Part shown: positions 18,057-27,675 of the stretch, in pieces
Layout of the letters: the number at the start of each line of letters is the position of its first letter
How positions within the stretch are numbered: position 1 is the first letter of the stretch
NCBI RefSeq assembly: GCF_014698795.1
Contig: NZ_JACJTR010000001.1
Location: 372,001-436,000 of the forward strand
Source: Nostoc sp. FACHB-892
GTDB taxonomy: Bacteria > Cyanobacteriota > Cyanobacteriia > Cyanobacteriales > Nostocaceae
Reading direction: 5' to 3'
DNA length: 64,000 nucleotides
Notes under the pieces: generated by a model
Databases searched by the model: none
The model's input: only the letters and a program-made list of their open reading frames with translations
What the model was told of the DNA's origin: nothing
Translations under genes and position numbers: made by a program

Positions 18057-18911
18057 ATGGCTGGCATCATATCAGTTTCCCGCACGCTTCTAGCCCAACG
18101 TCGTAAGAAATTACGTCGGCAGCGGCAGATGAGAATTATTCAGGCTATTTGGCGAACCTTTGCCATTATCGGTTTGGCGAGTGGATTGCTGTGGGTCGCA
18201 ATCCAACCAGTGTGGGTGCTAAAAAATCCCAAACAAGTAGTAATGAAATCGGGTAATCAATTACTGTCGGATAAAACAACTCAGTCACTGTTGGTGTTAT
18301 CTTACCCGCAATCTTTGTGGCGGATTGAACCGACAGCGATCGCCAACTCTCTGAAGAAGCAGCCAACTATTGCCGAAGCGATCGTCAGACGCCGCCTTTT
18401 TCCTCCTGGATTAAATATTGAAATCCAAGAACGAGTCCCTGTCGCAGTGACTCAAACAGCAAGTGGTCAAAATCAGGGCAGTGGCAACAAAAAAGTCACA
18501 ATTGGCTTACTAGATGCAAGCGGGGCCTGGATGCCTTTAGAAAAATACACATCACTGAATCCCACTAAGAAATTACCCAATCTCAGAGTAATTGGATTGC
18601 CCAAACAATACTGTCTCAACTGGACTCAACTTCATCAAGCCCTCAGCCAAAGTCCTGTAAAAGTTATAGAAATTGATTGCCAAAATCCAGCAAATTTAAT
18701 TTTGAAAACAGAATTAGGAAATGTGCATCTCGGTGTTCCAGGCCCCCAGTTGCCTGAACAAATAAAGGTACTTGCCCAAATGCGCCATTTAACAGCAAAA
18801 CTCAATTCTGATCAAATAGAGTATATTGATCTGAAAAATCCTGATTTCCCCCTAGTACAGATGAACCAAAAAGATCAAAAGTTAACTCCCAAAATTCCTA
18901 AAAATATCTAG
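18057..18911 (+). CDS. ftsQ: Cell division protein FtsQ
   Basis: A 284-residue bitopic divisome protein linking early and late division proteins. A basic N-terminus (AQRRKKLRRQRQ) is followed by one membrane segment at about 31-52, then the POTRA domain (WVLKNPKQVVMKSGNQLLSD ... SLWRIEPTAIANSLKKQPTIAEAIVRR) and the FtsQ domain with QERVPVAV. The start has a good Shine-Dalgarno. ftsZ follows about 1.2 kb downstream in the same direction, the cyanobacterial arrangement without murB/murC. The stop codon TAG (18909-18911) overlaps the first bases of a MITE-like inverted-repeat element, so the natural C-terminus may have been altered by its insertion. Confidence 0.92.
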   Translation: MAGIISVSRTLLAQRRKKLRRQRQMRIIQAIWRTFAIIGLASGLLWVAIQPVWVLKNPKQVVMKSGNQLLSDKTTQSLLVLSYPQSLWRIEPTAIANSLKKQPTIAEAIVRRRLFPPGLNIEIQERVPVAVTQTASGQNQGSGNKKVTIGLLDASGAWMPLEKYTSLNPTKKLPNLRVIGLPKQYCLNWTQLHQALSQSPVKVIEIDCQNPANLILKTELGNVHLGVPGPQLPEQIKVLAQMRHLTAKLNSDQIEYIDLKNPDFPLVQMNQKDQKLTPKIPKNI

Positions 18912-19011
18912 TACAGCACGGCGGAAATAAGCAGACCATTGGAAAGCCCTAAAGGGCTTATTCTATAACACTTTTGACTTTTGATTTTTGACTTCCGCCG
19001 TGCGGTACTAG
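18908..19011. mobile_element. 104-bp MITE-like inverted-repeat element overlapping the ftsQ stop
   Basis: CTAGTACAGCACGGCGGAA at 18908-18926 matches the inverse of 18993-19011 with one mismatch (A/C). An inner hairpin AAGCCC-TAAA-GGGCTT sits near 18946. No coding capacity. The left end supplies the ftsQ stop codon. Confidence 0.65.
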
Positions 19012-19738
19012 CGTGTTTAATATATTGATAGCTCCTAGTAAATTAAGAAGCTTTATGCTGATAAATATATTTATTATTTTCAGTTTTCTCGCAAACCGCC
19101 CGAAAATAGGCATTAACTTCTAATTAAAATGAGAAGAGCAATCATAAAATCTCCATTGCGAGTAAAACCCTCTCAATTGTGACCCTAACATCTAACTAAT
19201 AGTAGGGTAGCTGTCGGACAGTCTAATGATGGTCTATGGCGTGAAAAACGTTTATGTCCATAGATTATTTGACTAAACCCAGTGCAAAAAGATAAAAATG
19301 CTTGAGTTTTCTATTAAGATTTGACTCATGAGCAAAGTATATTGGTGAAAAAGGTTTGTACTACTATCCAAGTGCAGAGCCAAAATGCTCTAACTTTGGT
19401 CTGTCGAGGATACTTCCAAAGACAGTTTACCGGAGTTTTAATCTGTAACTAAAAATACCGTTAAAGGTTACGTAAGTATTGCTTTTGGGCAATTATTTTG
19501 AACTGTTCTCTGCCGTAATTCCTATTAGATTACGAAACCTATGGGAAAATCTTGATTTGTTGACCACATTAGCGAAGGTTCTCGTAAGATAGATTATTGC
19601 TGCAACAAAGTGTCCATTAAGACCGCCCAAACAACAAATTAATCGGGTATAGTCTGACAAGTAATTTCTTGCTTACTTAAACCTTAAGGATAAGTAAGTA
19701 TAAGGTAAATTCTGTGCCTAAAGTTGCAATTATCCCCA

Positions 19739-20029
19739 ATGGTGAAATCTATTAACAATATTATTGAGGCAGATAAGATGCGCTGTAGTGTATCTTTACA
19801 ATTTATGCCTTCTGCTGAAAATAATGAAGAGATTGATGTCTGGTTGAAGTTATACAGTTCACTTTTGGATAAATATAGGTATACTTCTCTGGAATTGGCT
19901 GTGCGATCGGCTGTGTTAAAAGCTTATCCCATAGCAAATTTTCGCACTGTCAATTCTGTTAGGCTTGGCAGTAGTGAAAACAAGAAAGAACAGTGCCATA
20001 GTATCGTGGCAGTGTCAAACTATAGTTGA
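19739..20029 (+). CDS. Possible small protein between ftsQ and ftsZ
   Basis: A 96-residue frame starting at ATG 19739 (MVKSINNIIEADKMRCS...). Composition is protein-like in the middle (NNEEIDVWLKLYSSLLDKYRYTSLELAVRSAVLKAYP), but the C-terminal 25 residues are polar and irregular. No Shine-Dalgarno is obvious and I recognise no domain. It occupies the stretch where the ftsZ leader and promoters should lie, so it could be a short regulatory or accessory gene or a chance frame. The remaining 19012-19738 shows no other gene. Confidence 0.35.
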   Translation: MVKSINNIIEADKMRCSVSLQFMPSAENNEEIDVWLKLYSSLLDKYRYTSLELAVRSAVLKAYPIANFRTVNSVRLGSSENKKEQCHSIVAVSNYS

Positions 20030-20083
20030 CTCTTAGGTGAATAACACCTGAAAAAGTCGTTTATCTACCCTTTCACGAATCCA

Positions 20084-21400
20084 ATGACACTTGATAATAA
20101 CCAAGGACTCACCTATAAAAATTCCCAATCTACGGGACAGCCGGGGTTTTCTCTGGCAGTTAACTCGACTAATCCCTTTAATAACTCTGGGTTAAACTTC
20201 GGACAAAATCACGAGAATAAGAAAGTTTCTGCGGAAAATAGCCGAATTGGCGAGATTGTTCCTGGCCGGGTTGCCAACATCAAAGTGATTGGTGTAGGCG
20301 GCGGTGGTGGCAATGCCGTTAACCGTATGATCGAATCTGATGTCTCTGGCGTAGAGTTTTGGTCAATTAACACTGATGCCCAAGCTCTTACCTTAGCTGG
20401 CGCTCCCAGTAGATTGCAAATTGGACAGAAGCTAACGCGGGGTTTAGGAGCAGGTGGTAATCCTGCCATCGGTCAAAAGGCAGCTGAGGAATCACGAGAC
20501 GAAATTGCTACAGCTTTAGAGGGTGCAGACCTAGTATTTATCACTGCTGGTATGGGTGGTGGCACTGGGACAGGTGCAGCCCCGATTGTGGCAGAAGTCG
20601 CAAAAGAAATGGGCGCTCTTACTGTTGGTGTAGTCACACGTCCATTTGTTTTTGAGGGACGCCGCCGCACCAGCCAAGCGGAAGAAGGTATTCAAGGACT
20701 AAAAAGTAGAGTAGATACACTGATCATTATTCCCAACAACAAACTGTTGGAAGTGATCCCCGAACAAACGCCTGTGCAAGAAGCTTTTCGGTATGCAGAT
20801 GATGTGTTGCGTCAAGGGGTGCAGGGTATTTCTGATATCATCACGATCCCCGGCTTGGTAAACGTTGACTTTGCTGATGTTCGAGCTGTAATGGCAGATG
20901 CAGGATCAGCATTGATGGGAATTGGAGTTAGCTCTGGAAAATCTAGAGCTAGAGAAGCTGCGATCGCAGCTATTTCTTCACCATTACTCGAATGTTCTAT
21001 TGAAGGTGCTAGAGGAGTTGTTTTTAATATTACAGGTGGTACTGACCTGACCTTGCATGAAGTTAATGCAGCCGCAGAAGCAATCTATGAAGTAGTTGAT
21101 CCCAACGCCAATATTATTTTTGGGGCTGTGATTGATGATCGGCTCCAAGGTGAGGTAAGAATTACTGTAATTGCTACCGGATTTACAGGTGAAGTGCAAG
21201 CTGTGCAACAACAAAGCGTAGCTAACGTTAGAGTAGCACCTAATACCTCGAAGCGACCAACAACACAGCAATCGGCGGTTAATCCTCCAACCTCAGCTCC
21301 GACTCCAAGTCCAAACCCAACTCCAATTCCAGAACCAAAAGAAAAACCTGGATTGGATATACCTGATTTCCTGAGAAACCGACGAACACCACGAAATTAA
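20084..21400 (+). CDS. ftsZ: Cell division GTPase FtsZ
   Basis: FtsZ is the tubulin homologue that polymerises into the division ring. The 438-residue protein has an N-terminal extension of about 60 residues rich in Asn/Ser, typical of filamentous cyanobacteria, then the GTPase domain with the glycine-rich loop [12 protein letters not shown], the tubulin signature [10 protein letters not shown] near residue 165, and the T7-loop region with [12 protein letters not shown] proline/threonine-rich linker leads to the conserved tail [12 protein letters not shown], which binds partners such as SepF. The gene lies downstream of ftsQ with a long leader. Complete and normal. Confidence 0.98.
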   Translation: MTLDNNQGLTYKNSQSTGQPGFSLAVNSTNPFNNSGLNFGQNHENKKVSAENSRIGEIVPGRVANIKVIGVGGGGGNAVNRMIESDVSGVEFWSINTDAQALTLAGAPSRLQIGQKLTRGLGAGGNPAIGQKAAEESRDEIATALEGADLVFITAGMGGGTGTGAAPIVAEVAKEMGALTVGVVTRPFVFEGRRRTSQAEEGIQGLKSRVDTLIIIPNNKLLEVIPEQTPVQEAFRYADDVLRQGVQGISDIITIPGLVNVDFADVRAVMADAGSALMGIGVSSGKSRAREAAIAAISSPLLECSIEGARGVVFNITGGTDLTLHEVNAAAEAIYEVVDPNANIIFGAVIDDRLQGEVRITVIATGFTGEVQAVQQQSVANVRVAPNTSKRPTTQQSAVNPPTSAPTPSPNPTPIPEPKEKPGLDIPDFLRNRRTPRN

Positions 21401-21843
21401 AAGATTTTGGATTTGAGATTTTAGATTAAATTAGTAGTCTCAGGTTAAGCTGAGTGCTGAATAAAATCTGCTAGTTTCAGGGTTCTACTAAGGGCAGGGG
21501 TAAGCAATCTGTTGCCATCCCCAATTTTGCTAATGGCTAAAAAACTCGTTAATGCTACTTTCTAGAAATAGCATGAACTTGGGCAGGAGTCTGCTGGCTC
21601 ATATGTCCAGCTGTGTTTTTGGAACAAAAAAACCGGAAGACCTGCCCGACTAAAGATGCGACACCAAATATCCCGTCATAGACATGACATCGCTACATCT
21701 ACCCCCGCGATCTATTAAGCTTATATTCGGTACAAGTAAATATATTTACTTAAAGTAAGTTGCGTGGGCGAGTTACCCACGCAAGCGTCCGAAGGAAGTC
21801 TGTTTTCTGGAAAATAGAACACGAATCAAAAAATAATTTACAT
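21401..21843. repeat. Intergenic region after ftsZ with hairpins
   Basis: Convergent spacer of ftsZ (+) and gshB (-). TTGCGTGGG (21760-21768) pairs with CCCACGCAA (21776-21784), a perfect 9-bp stem 60 bases past the gshB stop that may end its transcript. GGGCAGG (21581) and CCTGCCC (21641) form a longer-range inverted repeat on the ftsZ side. No gene is supported. Confidence 0.5.
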
Positions 21844-22818
21844 TTATTTTTTGCTTTTGAGTTTCTGTTCAATCCATTGAATAACCTGATGACCAAGGTG
21901 AGTTCCATCTAGGCGATCAATCTCACGAATTCCGGTAGGACTAGTGACGTTAACTTCAGTGAGGTAGCCACCAATAATATCAATACCCACGAAAATTAAG
22001 CCGTCTTGACGTAAACGTTCGGCCAATTGGGTAGAAATTTCATACTCTCTTGGGGTAATTTCGGTTTGAGCAACTGTACCACCAGTTGCCATATTATTGC
22101 GAAAATCAGTTCCACTAGAGAGGCGATTGAGCGCACCAATTGGTTCCCCATTGAGCAGAATAATTCGCTTATCTCCTTCTTTTGCCTCCGGTAAATAAGT
22201 TTGTACCATTACTGGTACTCGACCTTGGAGGGTACTAAGTTCGACAATAGAGTTAAAATTGCGATCGCCTGATTGCAAAAACAAAATTCCTTCCCCAGCT
22301 TTGTTACCCAGTGGTTTGAGAACCGCAGATCCCTTTGCTTCGACAAATTTCCGGATAAACTCTTTATTAGCACTGACAATCGTTTCTGGAATCGCCTTGG
22401 TAAACTGGAGGGCATACATTTTTTCATTTGCCCCTCGGATGCCGCTAGGACTGTTAATCAGCAGGGTTTTATTTTGGTCAATGTAATCCAAAATGTAGGT
22501 GGCATAGAGGTAGGAATCATTGACAGGTGGATCTGTCCGCATAAATACGGCGTCCATTGTCTCTAAAGAAGTTAAGCAGGAATCACTCAACTTATACCAA
22601 GGATTTGCTGCTATCCAGCGTCCCTCCACCAACCGCACTGGTACAAGTTCGACTCGCTGTAGGACAGCCCAAGCTTTGCTCTCCACCACACTCAGCAGAT
22701 TTGCCTGAGTTACCCAAACTTCGTGTCCCATAATTTGTGCTGCTTCAATCAGGGCAACACTGGTATCATGACACGGGTCAAGCAGATGGATGGGATCAAT
22801 GATAAAAGCCAGTTTCAC
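21844..22818 (-). CDS. gshB: Glutathione synthetase
   Basis: Ligates glycine to gamma-glutamylcysteine using ATP, the second step of glutathione synthesis. The 324-residue ATP-grasp protein opens with LAFIIDPIHLLDPCHDTSVAL and shows DAVFMRTDPPVN, NSPSGIRGANEKMYA, a glycine-rich nucleotide loop (KPLGNKAGEGILFL) and the metal-binding end IDIIGGYLTEVNVTSPTGIREI. The start is GTG at 22816-22818, preceded by GAGG about 10 bases upstream. It follows the glutaredoxin gene on the same strand with a 244-base gap, the usual cyanobacterial grxC-gshB order, so the two probably share a role in thiol redox supply. Confidence 0.97.
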   Translation of the reverse strand: MKLAFIIDPIHLLDPCHDTSVALIEAAQIMGHEVWVTQANLLSVVESKAWAVLQRVELVPVRLVEGRWIAANPWYKLSDSCLTSLETMDAVFMRTDPPVNDSYLYATYILDYIDQNKTLLINSPSGIRGANEKMYALQFTKAIPETIVSANKEFIRKFVEAKGSAVLKPLGNKAGEGILFLQSGDRNFNSIVELSTLQGRVPVMVQTYLPEAKEGDKRIILLNGEPIGALNRLSSGTDFRNNMATGGTVAQTEITPREYEISTQLAERLRQDGLIFVGIDIIGGYLTEVNVTSPTGIREIDRLDGTHLGHQVIQWIEQKLKSKK

Positions 22819-23062
22819 CCTTTATACCTCAATCACCAAGAAATTAAATGGTTATTCAATTATTATCTCTTGATGCTCTCACCAATTGACGTATATGTGT
22901 ACTACTGAGTAGAAACTGGAGGCTAAAGCCTTGTGGACAGCTATCGCTTTTGTGAGAAGAAGTTCGTAAACAAGGCAGCGCATTGCTCTCCCTTCCAGAA
23001 TTGTAGCGACTGCCGTGTAATTTGCAGCGGCTTGTCGCTAGTGATCGCAATATCTGCTAAGT

Positions 23063-23326
23063 TTACACGGAAGTTAGTAGCTCATCCAGCTTGCCTTGAC
23101 TATCTAAAGCGTGGATATCATCACATCCACCAACATGATTATCATTGATGAAAATTTGCGGTAAAGAGCGCCGTCCATTTGCTCTTTGAGCCATTTTATT
23201 TCTGGCTACCTCATCTCCATCAATGCTGTATTCTGTAAATTCAACACCCTTACTCTTCAGCAAACTTTTGGCACGGATGCAAAATGGGCAAGTCCTCCAA
23301 GTGTAAATTTCTACTTTTGCAGCCAT
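23063..23326 (-). CDS. grxC: Glutaredoxin
   Basis: An 87-residue dithiol glutaredoxin, reduced by glutathione and used to reduce disulfides. The active site CPFC lies at residues 14-17 (WRTCPFCIRAK), the TVP-like cis-proline region is SLPQIFIND, and the GSH-binding GGCDD motif is present (HVGGCDDIHAL). Full length for the family. It sits upstream of gshB on the same strand, so its product and the cofactor enzyme are probably made together. Confidence 0.95.
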   Translation of the reverse strand: MAAKVEIYTWRTCPFCIRAKSLLKSKGVEFTEYSIDGDEVARNKMAQRANGRRSLPQIFINDNHVGGCDDIHALDSQGKLDELLTSV

Positions 23327-23664
23327 AACGTCCTCAAATTGATTTAATACTTCTTGATTTTAGAACTTTGCCACTGATTCTAACGGACTTATGCTGTTTT
23401 GACTTTATCTTCTTAAATAGATTTGTATAAATAAAGGTTAGTTCACAATGAAATCTTAACTTTCGACTTAGATGATATTTGCACCAAGTTTCTCAATAAA
23501 TCAGTTATATTATGTTTGATTTCTGATTAATCAACAAATTTTATAGGATTAAGAGACACACCCAATGCCAATAGAGAACAATATGAGTTAACCGTATATT
23601 CTCTTAAAGAGTACATTTGGTATGTCCCAATAAAACTTCTACGAAACTGTAATTGAAGCTGGCA
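23327..23664. other. Intergenic region upstream of grxC
   Basis: About 340 AT-rich bases between grxC and the PEP-CTERM gene, both leftward. It should hold the grxC promoter. No repeat, RNA gene or ORF is convincing. Confidence 0.4.
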
Positions 23665-24387
23665 CTAGAGCCTTTTTTTCGCTACTTTCAGCGCACCCAG
23701 AGCAAATAGACCAAGGGCAGCTAATGTAGTAGGCTCAGGTACTTTTTGAGTTGGTGGTTTCGGAGGAGTGTAGTAAGGGGCTTGTCCTTTAAGTTTGCTA
23801 CTTTCTTCACGCTTGGTTCCAGAACCGACACTCATTAACCGCACTCCAAAATTTTGCTGAGAAAACTGAGCCAACGTTAAAGCTTTGGAACTATCGGTAT
23901 GAAATAGGGTAAAGATGGTAGATTGAATATCGCCTTTCCCTCCACCTATACCTTCTTGACCAATTTCTACCCCAGCATCAAAGAAGTTTATCTGCTTACC
24001 GTTGCCGTTCAGATTGTTGTTACTGCTGCCAACAGAGTCAACTGTTCCAGCAGGGCCAAATTTGCTAGCTGTTACATCTGTACCCACTACTTTTAGACCG
24101 CTAAGGAGTGAGTCATCTAAAATGTTGAAGAAAATACCGCGGATATCAGCAATTGTGTTGCTGCCAGTGGATAAATAATCTACTTTAAACTGAACTTTGC
24201 CAGACCCTGCTATTGCGTCATCTAAGGTAAACTTCACCCGAGTATCCGCACCGGTGAAGTCATTGATAGTGAAACTCATCGAGGCGGCATTAGCAGGGGC
24301 AAAAGCCGAAGACGATATTACAACAACAGTAGCAGCTAAAAAGGAGGGTACTCGTAAAGTTGAAAATAGATGTTTCATGTTAATCAA
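23665..24387 (-). CDS. PEP-CTERM sorting-signal protein
   Basis: A 240-residue exported protein. The N-terminal signal peptide ends near residue 34 (SSSAFAPANAAS). The body is beta-rich and resembles secreted proteins with repeated FTINDFTGADTRVKFTLDD-like strands; no enzyme motif is seen. The C-terminus carries the sorting signal VPEPTTLAALGLFALGALK followed by KKRL, which exosortase systems recognise to process proteins at the cell surface. It is flanked by a palindromic terminator on the upstream side and is probably monocistronic. Role unknown; surface or exopolysaccharide association is typical for the class. Confidence 0.85.
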   Translation of the reverse strand: MINMKHLFSTLRVPSFLAATVVVISSSAFAPANAASMSFTINDFTGADTRVKFTLDDAIAGSGKVQFKVDYLSTGSNTIADIRGIFFNILDDSLLSGLKVVGTDVTASKFGPAGTVDSVGSSNNNLNGNGKQINFFDAGVEIGQEGIGGGKGDIQSTIFTLFHTDSSKALTLAQFSQQNFGVRLMSVGSGTKREESSKLKGQAPYYTPPKPPTQKVPEPTTLAALGLFALGALKVAKKRL

Positions 24388-24567
24388 TGCTTGGAAAACA
24401 GAATGGTAAGACTCAGCTGTTAAGGATGGGAATTTGCTGTTTGCTATCTATGTAAAATTAGATGCACCCAGTGATAAGCCTTTTACCACTCTAGAGATTG
24501 AATTAAAAGTTGTCTATTATACAAGCATTAGTTCAAGAAGACTTTATTTTTGGCTTTATTTTAAGAA

Positions 24568-24593
24568 AAAACTCAGCATTAATGCTGAGTTTT
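24568..24593 (-). terminator. Terminator after hflX, 26-bp perfect palindrome
   Basis: AAAACTCAGCATT and its exact reverse complement are joined directly, giving a stem with A-tract before and T-tract after. It lies 33 bases downstream of the hflX stop on the minus strand and separates it from the PEP-CTERM gene. Confidence 0.8.
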
Positions 24594-24625
24594 AGAAATA
24601 TTAAATACGGTTTATTTGTAAGTAT

Positions 24626-26365
24626 TTATCCGCAGTCAACCGCATATTCAATCAACTGGGCAAGGCGCTGACGTAAGGTTTCTAATCCCAAGCGTTCACT
24701 GGCTGAAATAAACACCGCTAAGGGAAATTCTTCTCTAGCTAAAGCTAGCGTTTCACTATTTGCTTGATCGATCTTGTTAAAAATAACTAGTGCCGGGCCA
24801 GGAGTTATTGGCATTTGTGCCAAGATTTCTCTGACTGAGCGAATATGACGCAACCAAGCGGGGTGAGACAAATCCACCAAATGTAGTAGGGCATCGGCTT
24901 CTGTGACTTCCTCCAAGGTGGCGCGGAAGGCATCCATTAACGATGCAGGTAGTTCGTGTATAAACCCTACCGTATCTGTAATCAGAATTTCTTGGTGTTC
25001 ATTTGTTTCACCATAAGGAATCACCAGGCGGCGCGTTGTGGGATCAAGAGTTGCAAATAACTGGTCGGCTGTATAAACTTCTGCATTCGTGAGAGCATTT
25101 AATAAGGTAGACTTTCCAGCGTTGGTATATCCAACCAAAGCCACTGAGGGAACTTCTCGATGCTGTCGTCGCTGGCGTAACCGTGAACGATGGGCTTGTA
25201 ACTGGTTCACTTCTTTTTGCAGTCGGGAAATACGCTGCCCAATAGCACGGCGTTCAGTTTCCAGTTTAGTTTCACCAGGGCCACGAGTCCCAATACCACC
25301 ACCTAATCGGGACATGGTGCGACCTCTACCAGCCAGTCGCGGTTGCATGTATTCTAACTGTGCTAGTTCTACTTGCAATTTACCGGCACGAGATTGAGCG
25401 CGTTGAGCAAAGATATCCAAAATCACTTCGGTGCGGTCAACCACCCGAATACCAATTTGCATTTCTAAGTTGCGGACTTGGGAGGGTGAAAGGTCGCGGT
25501 CGAAGACAACGAGATTAACTCCTAGTGTTTGGGCAGTTAGGGCAATTTCTTGCACCTTACCTTCACCAACTACTGTCTGGGGATGAATGCGCGATCGCTT
25601 TTGTTGTATTGTCTGTAATACGTCTCCTCCAGCAGTATCAACTAAACGTGCCAATTCCATTAGGGTGTCTTGGAATTGTAGGGGAGTTGTTTCACTGGTC
25701 ATCAGCCCCACAATTAGCACGCGATCGTGATCAGAATCTACTTCCTGGGCGATAAATTCCCGTTGGAATTCCGCTTCCAGATTTTCTACTAAGTCTACTA
25801 AATCCTGGTCTGCCAGATCATCCAAGCTTAGAGGTGGCGATATATTCCAACTTGGGGATTGGATTTGTTTAGAGTGAGCGAAGCCGAATTGGCTTTCCTC
25901 TACTTTGACAGCAGCAGGACTAGGAATCAGGGTGCGAGAGTCTTGGGGTGTCAGATGAGCTAGGTAAGTTTCTTTCACATACCCGGTAGCACCCCCTCCC
26001 CGCCGTGTAAATCCCGTTCCGGTAATGTTTAGGACAACTAGGGCATCTAAGCGTTGCAGTGCCATAGCCGTGAGCGCCGCTTCATTGGGCGGTTCTGCCT
26101 TGAGATGGGTGGCAATACAACGAATACCACTAAGTCGTTCTGCACCGTAACGGGGCAATTCCATCGGTGGTATTTGGGTTTGACGTGGTGTGCCTACCCC
26201 AACGCGAATCACTTGTCCACGACGGTTAATGTAAGCACACACAGGCTGATTAATTTCTGTGCTAATTGCTGCCAGACGCTGGGAAAACTCGGACGTGGTG
26301 ATGCGATCGCCCGGTATACGCTGGTGATACAGCCGCTGTAGTTGCTTCAGCTGGCTGGATTTCAA
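24626..26365 (-). CDS. hflX: GTPase HflX (ribosome-associated)
   Basis: HflX binds the 50S subunit and splits stalled ribosomes under stress. The 579-residue protein is the long cyanobacterial form: a unique N-terminal domain to about 200, the HflX domain (VDRTEVILDIFAQRAQS, then RLGGGIGTRGPGETKLE) and a coiled segment, then the G domain with G1 GYTNAGKSTL, G3 DTVGF and G4 NKID. The C-terminus is intact. The listed start is a TTG, but the frame stays open ten codons further to ATA at 26393-26395, giving IETIFGNLQG before LKSSQL. Other cyanobacterial HflX proteins, as I recall them, begin METIFGNLQGLKSSQL, so ATA may be the true start. Confidence 0.93.
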   Translation of the reverse strand: MKSSQLKQLQRLYHQRIPGDRITTSEFSQRLAAISTEINQPVCAYINRRGQVIRVGVGTPRQTQIPPMELPRYGAERLSGIRCIATHLKAEPPNEAALTAMALQRLDALVVLNITGTGFTRRGGGATGYVKETYLAHLTPQDSRTLIPSPAAVKVEESQFGFAHSKQIQSPSWNISPPLSLDDLADQDLVDLVENLEAEFQREFIAQEVDSDHDRVLIVGLMTSETTPLQFQDTLMELARLVDTAGGDVLQTIQQKRSRIHPQTVVGEGKVQEIALTAQTLGVNLVVFDRDLSPSQVRNLEMQIGIRVVDRTEVILDIFAQRAQSRAGKLQVELAQLEYMQPRLAGRGRTMSRLGGGIGTRGPGETKLETERRAIGQRISRLQKEVNQLQAHRSRLRQRRQHREVPSVALVGYTNAGKSTLLNALTNAEVYTADQLFATLDPTTRRLVIPYGETNEHQEILITDTVGFIHELPASLMDAFRATLEEVTEADALLHLVDLSHPAWLRHIRSVREILAQMPITPGPALVIFNKIDQANSETLALAREEFPLAVFISASERLGLETLRQRLAQLIEYAVDCG

Positions 26366-26557
26366 ACCTTGGAGATTTCCAAAAATAGTTTCTATAGGCG
26401 TTTATGACCAGTAAAATGGCCCCCCGAATCCTTATATGTCTATTTTACAACAGGGTTTAGGCTCCTATCTATCTCCTTTGAGGGATGCATTGTGAATTAG
26501 TTCGCGGGGGGTATGGATTTGACGCTATTTTGGTGGTAGTAATCCACAAATCGAGCA

Positions 26558-27187
26558 ATGGTAACAACACGCGCCGCCTCACAACAAAGGGCTGTATTGA
26601 GAAATATCAGCTGGCAGACTTTTGAAACTATGCTAGCTGAGATTGGAGAGGATAGAGCCTCTCGAATCACCTATGACCAAGGAACGCTGGAAATTATGAC
26701 CCCACTGATGCCGCATGAACATTGGAATTGTTTGTTGAAACTGCTCATTTTCGTTTTGGGTGAAGAGTTGAATTTAGAGATTTTTCCTACAGGTTCAACG
26801 ACTTTGAAACGGGAAGATTTGCGGCGTGGCGCGGAACCAGATAGCAGTTACTATATTCGCAATGAAGCGTTGGTGAGGAACAAATCAGAAATTGATTTGA
26901 ACCATGACCCAGCACCAGATTTAGTAGTAGAAATAGATTTCACGAGTTCTTCGCTGAATAAATTCGATATTTATGCGTCTTTAGGTATTATGGAAATTTG
27001 GCGTTATGACAAAGGTGTGCTGTATATTTACCAACTGCAACAAGCGCAATATATAGAGTGTAATTATTCGCCAATTTTTGCACAATTACCTTTAATTGAA
27101 ATTACTCGATTTTTAGAAGAAAGCCAAAGTATTGGCGTGATGAAAATGACGCGTAATTTTCGAGAATGGGTGAAGGAACAAATTTAA
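26558..27187 (+). CDS. Uma2-family (DUF820) putative endonuclease
   Basis: A 209-residue protein of the Uma2 family, which is greatly expanded in cyanobacteria and has a PD-(D/E)XK nuclease-like fold. The family pattern is visible: ITYDQGTLEIMTPLMPHE, GSTTLKREDLRRGAEPDSSYYI with the conserved E-P-D, and PAPDLVVEIDFTSSS supplying the catalytic acid and the usual V-E-I strand. The K after SSS is replaced by the LNKFDIY arrangement typical of the family. The cellular role is not settled; many copies are thought to come from mobile elements. It stands alone between hflX and a truncated TPR gene. Confidence 0.85.
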   Translation: MVTTRAASQQRAVLRNISWQTFETMLAEIGEDRASRITYDQGTLEIMTPLMPHEHWNCLLKLLIFVLGEELNLEIFPTGSTTLKREDLRRGAEPDSSYYIRNEALVRNKSEIDLNHDPAPDLVVEIDFTSSSLNKFDIYASLGIMEIWRYDKGVLYIYQLQQAQYIECNYSPIFAQLPLIEITRFLEESQSIGVMKMTRNFREWVKEQI

Positions 27188-27245
27188 GTATTTAGTACTA
27201 TATCGGCATCGCTACATTAATTTAGTATTTATAGCATTTATTGAA

Positions 27246-27584
27246 TCAATGCTTGAAACCGCTCATCTTCACGGATACATCAAAATCAGAGTCGGTTTTT
27301 GCCCATTCACGACATTCATCAGGGCTTAGATTAATTGCTTTTTGTAAATTTTCTAGTATCTGTTCAGTATTACCTTGAAGTGCATAAATGTAAGCTTTGT
27401 TGTACCAAGCTTCGTGGTCATCTGTTTTAAATTTTAGTGCTTGGTTGTAGGATGCGATCGCTTTTTTGTAATCTTGTCCAGCAAACTGAGAAATTTGTGC
27501 TTCTACACTTAAACTTTCAAAAGATACCTCAGTCAGCGCCAAATCTTTTAAATCTTGCCAACCCTCTTTTAACCAGTTGAGCAA
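27246..27584 (-). pseudogene. TPR protein fragment, probably 5'-truncated
   Basis: The open frame encodes 112 residues with two TPR units (KKAIASYNQALKFKTDDHEAWYNKAYIYALQGN...). The only start in reach is TTG at 27584, without a Shine-Dalgarno, yet the frame continues upstream for 20 more protein-like codons (...QYTDILLTIKKYASPNI) before a stop. That suggests the beginning of a longer TPR gene has been lost. It could still be expressed as a small TPR protein. Location between cofG and Uma2 gives no functional clue. Confidence 0.5.
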
Positions 27585-27675
27585 AATGTTGGGAGAGGCG
27601 TATTTTTTAATAGTTAAGAGAATATCTGTATATTGCGCTCGGAGTCAAGTTCGGTGCTACACGGATAAAACCTAC

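Noticed and set aside
22856..23050. Frame between gshB and grxC
   Set aside because: Basic, Ser-rich composition with no start signal; it is spacer DNA of the grxC-gshB pair.
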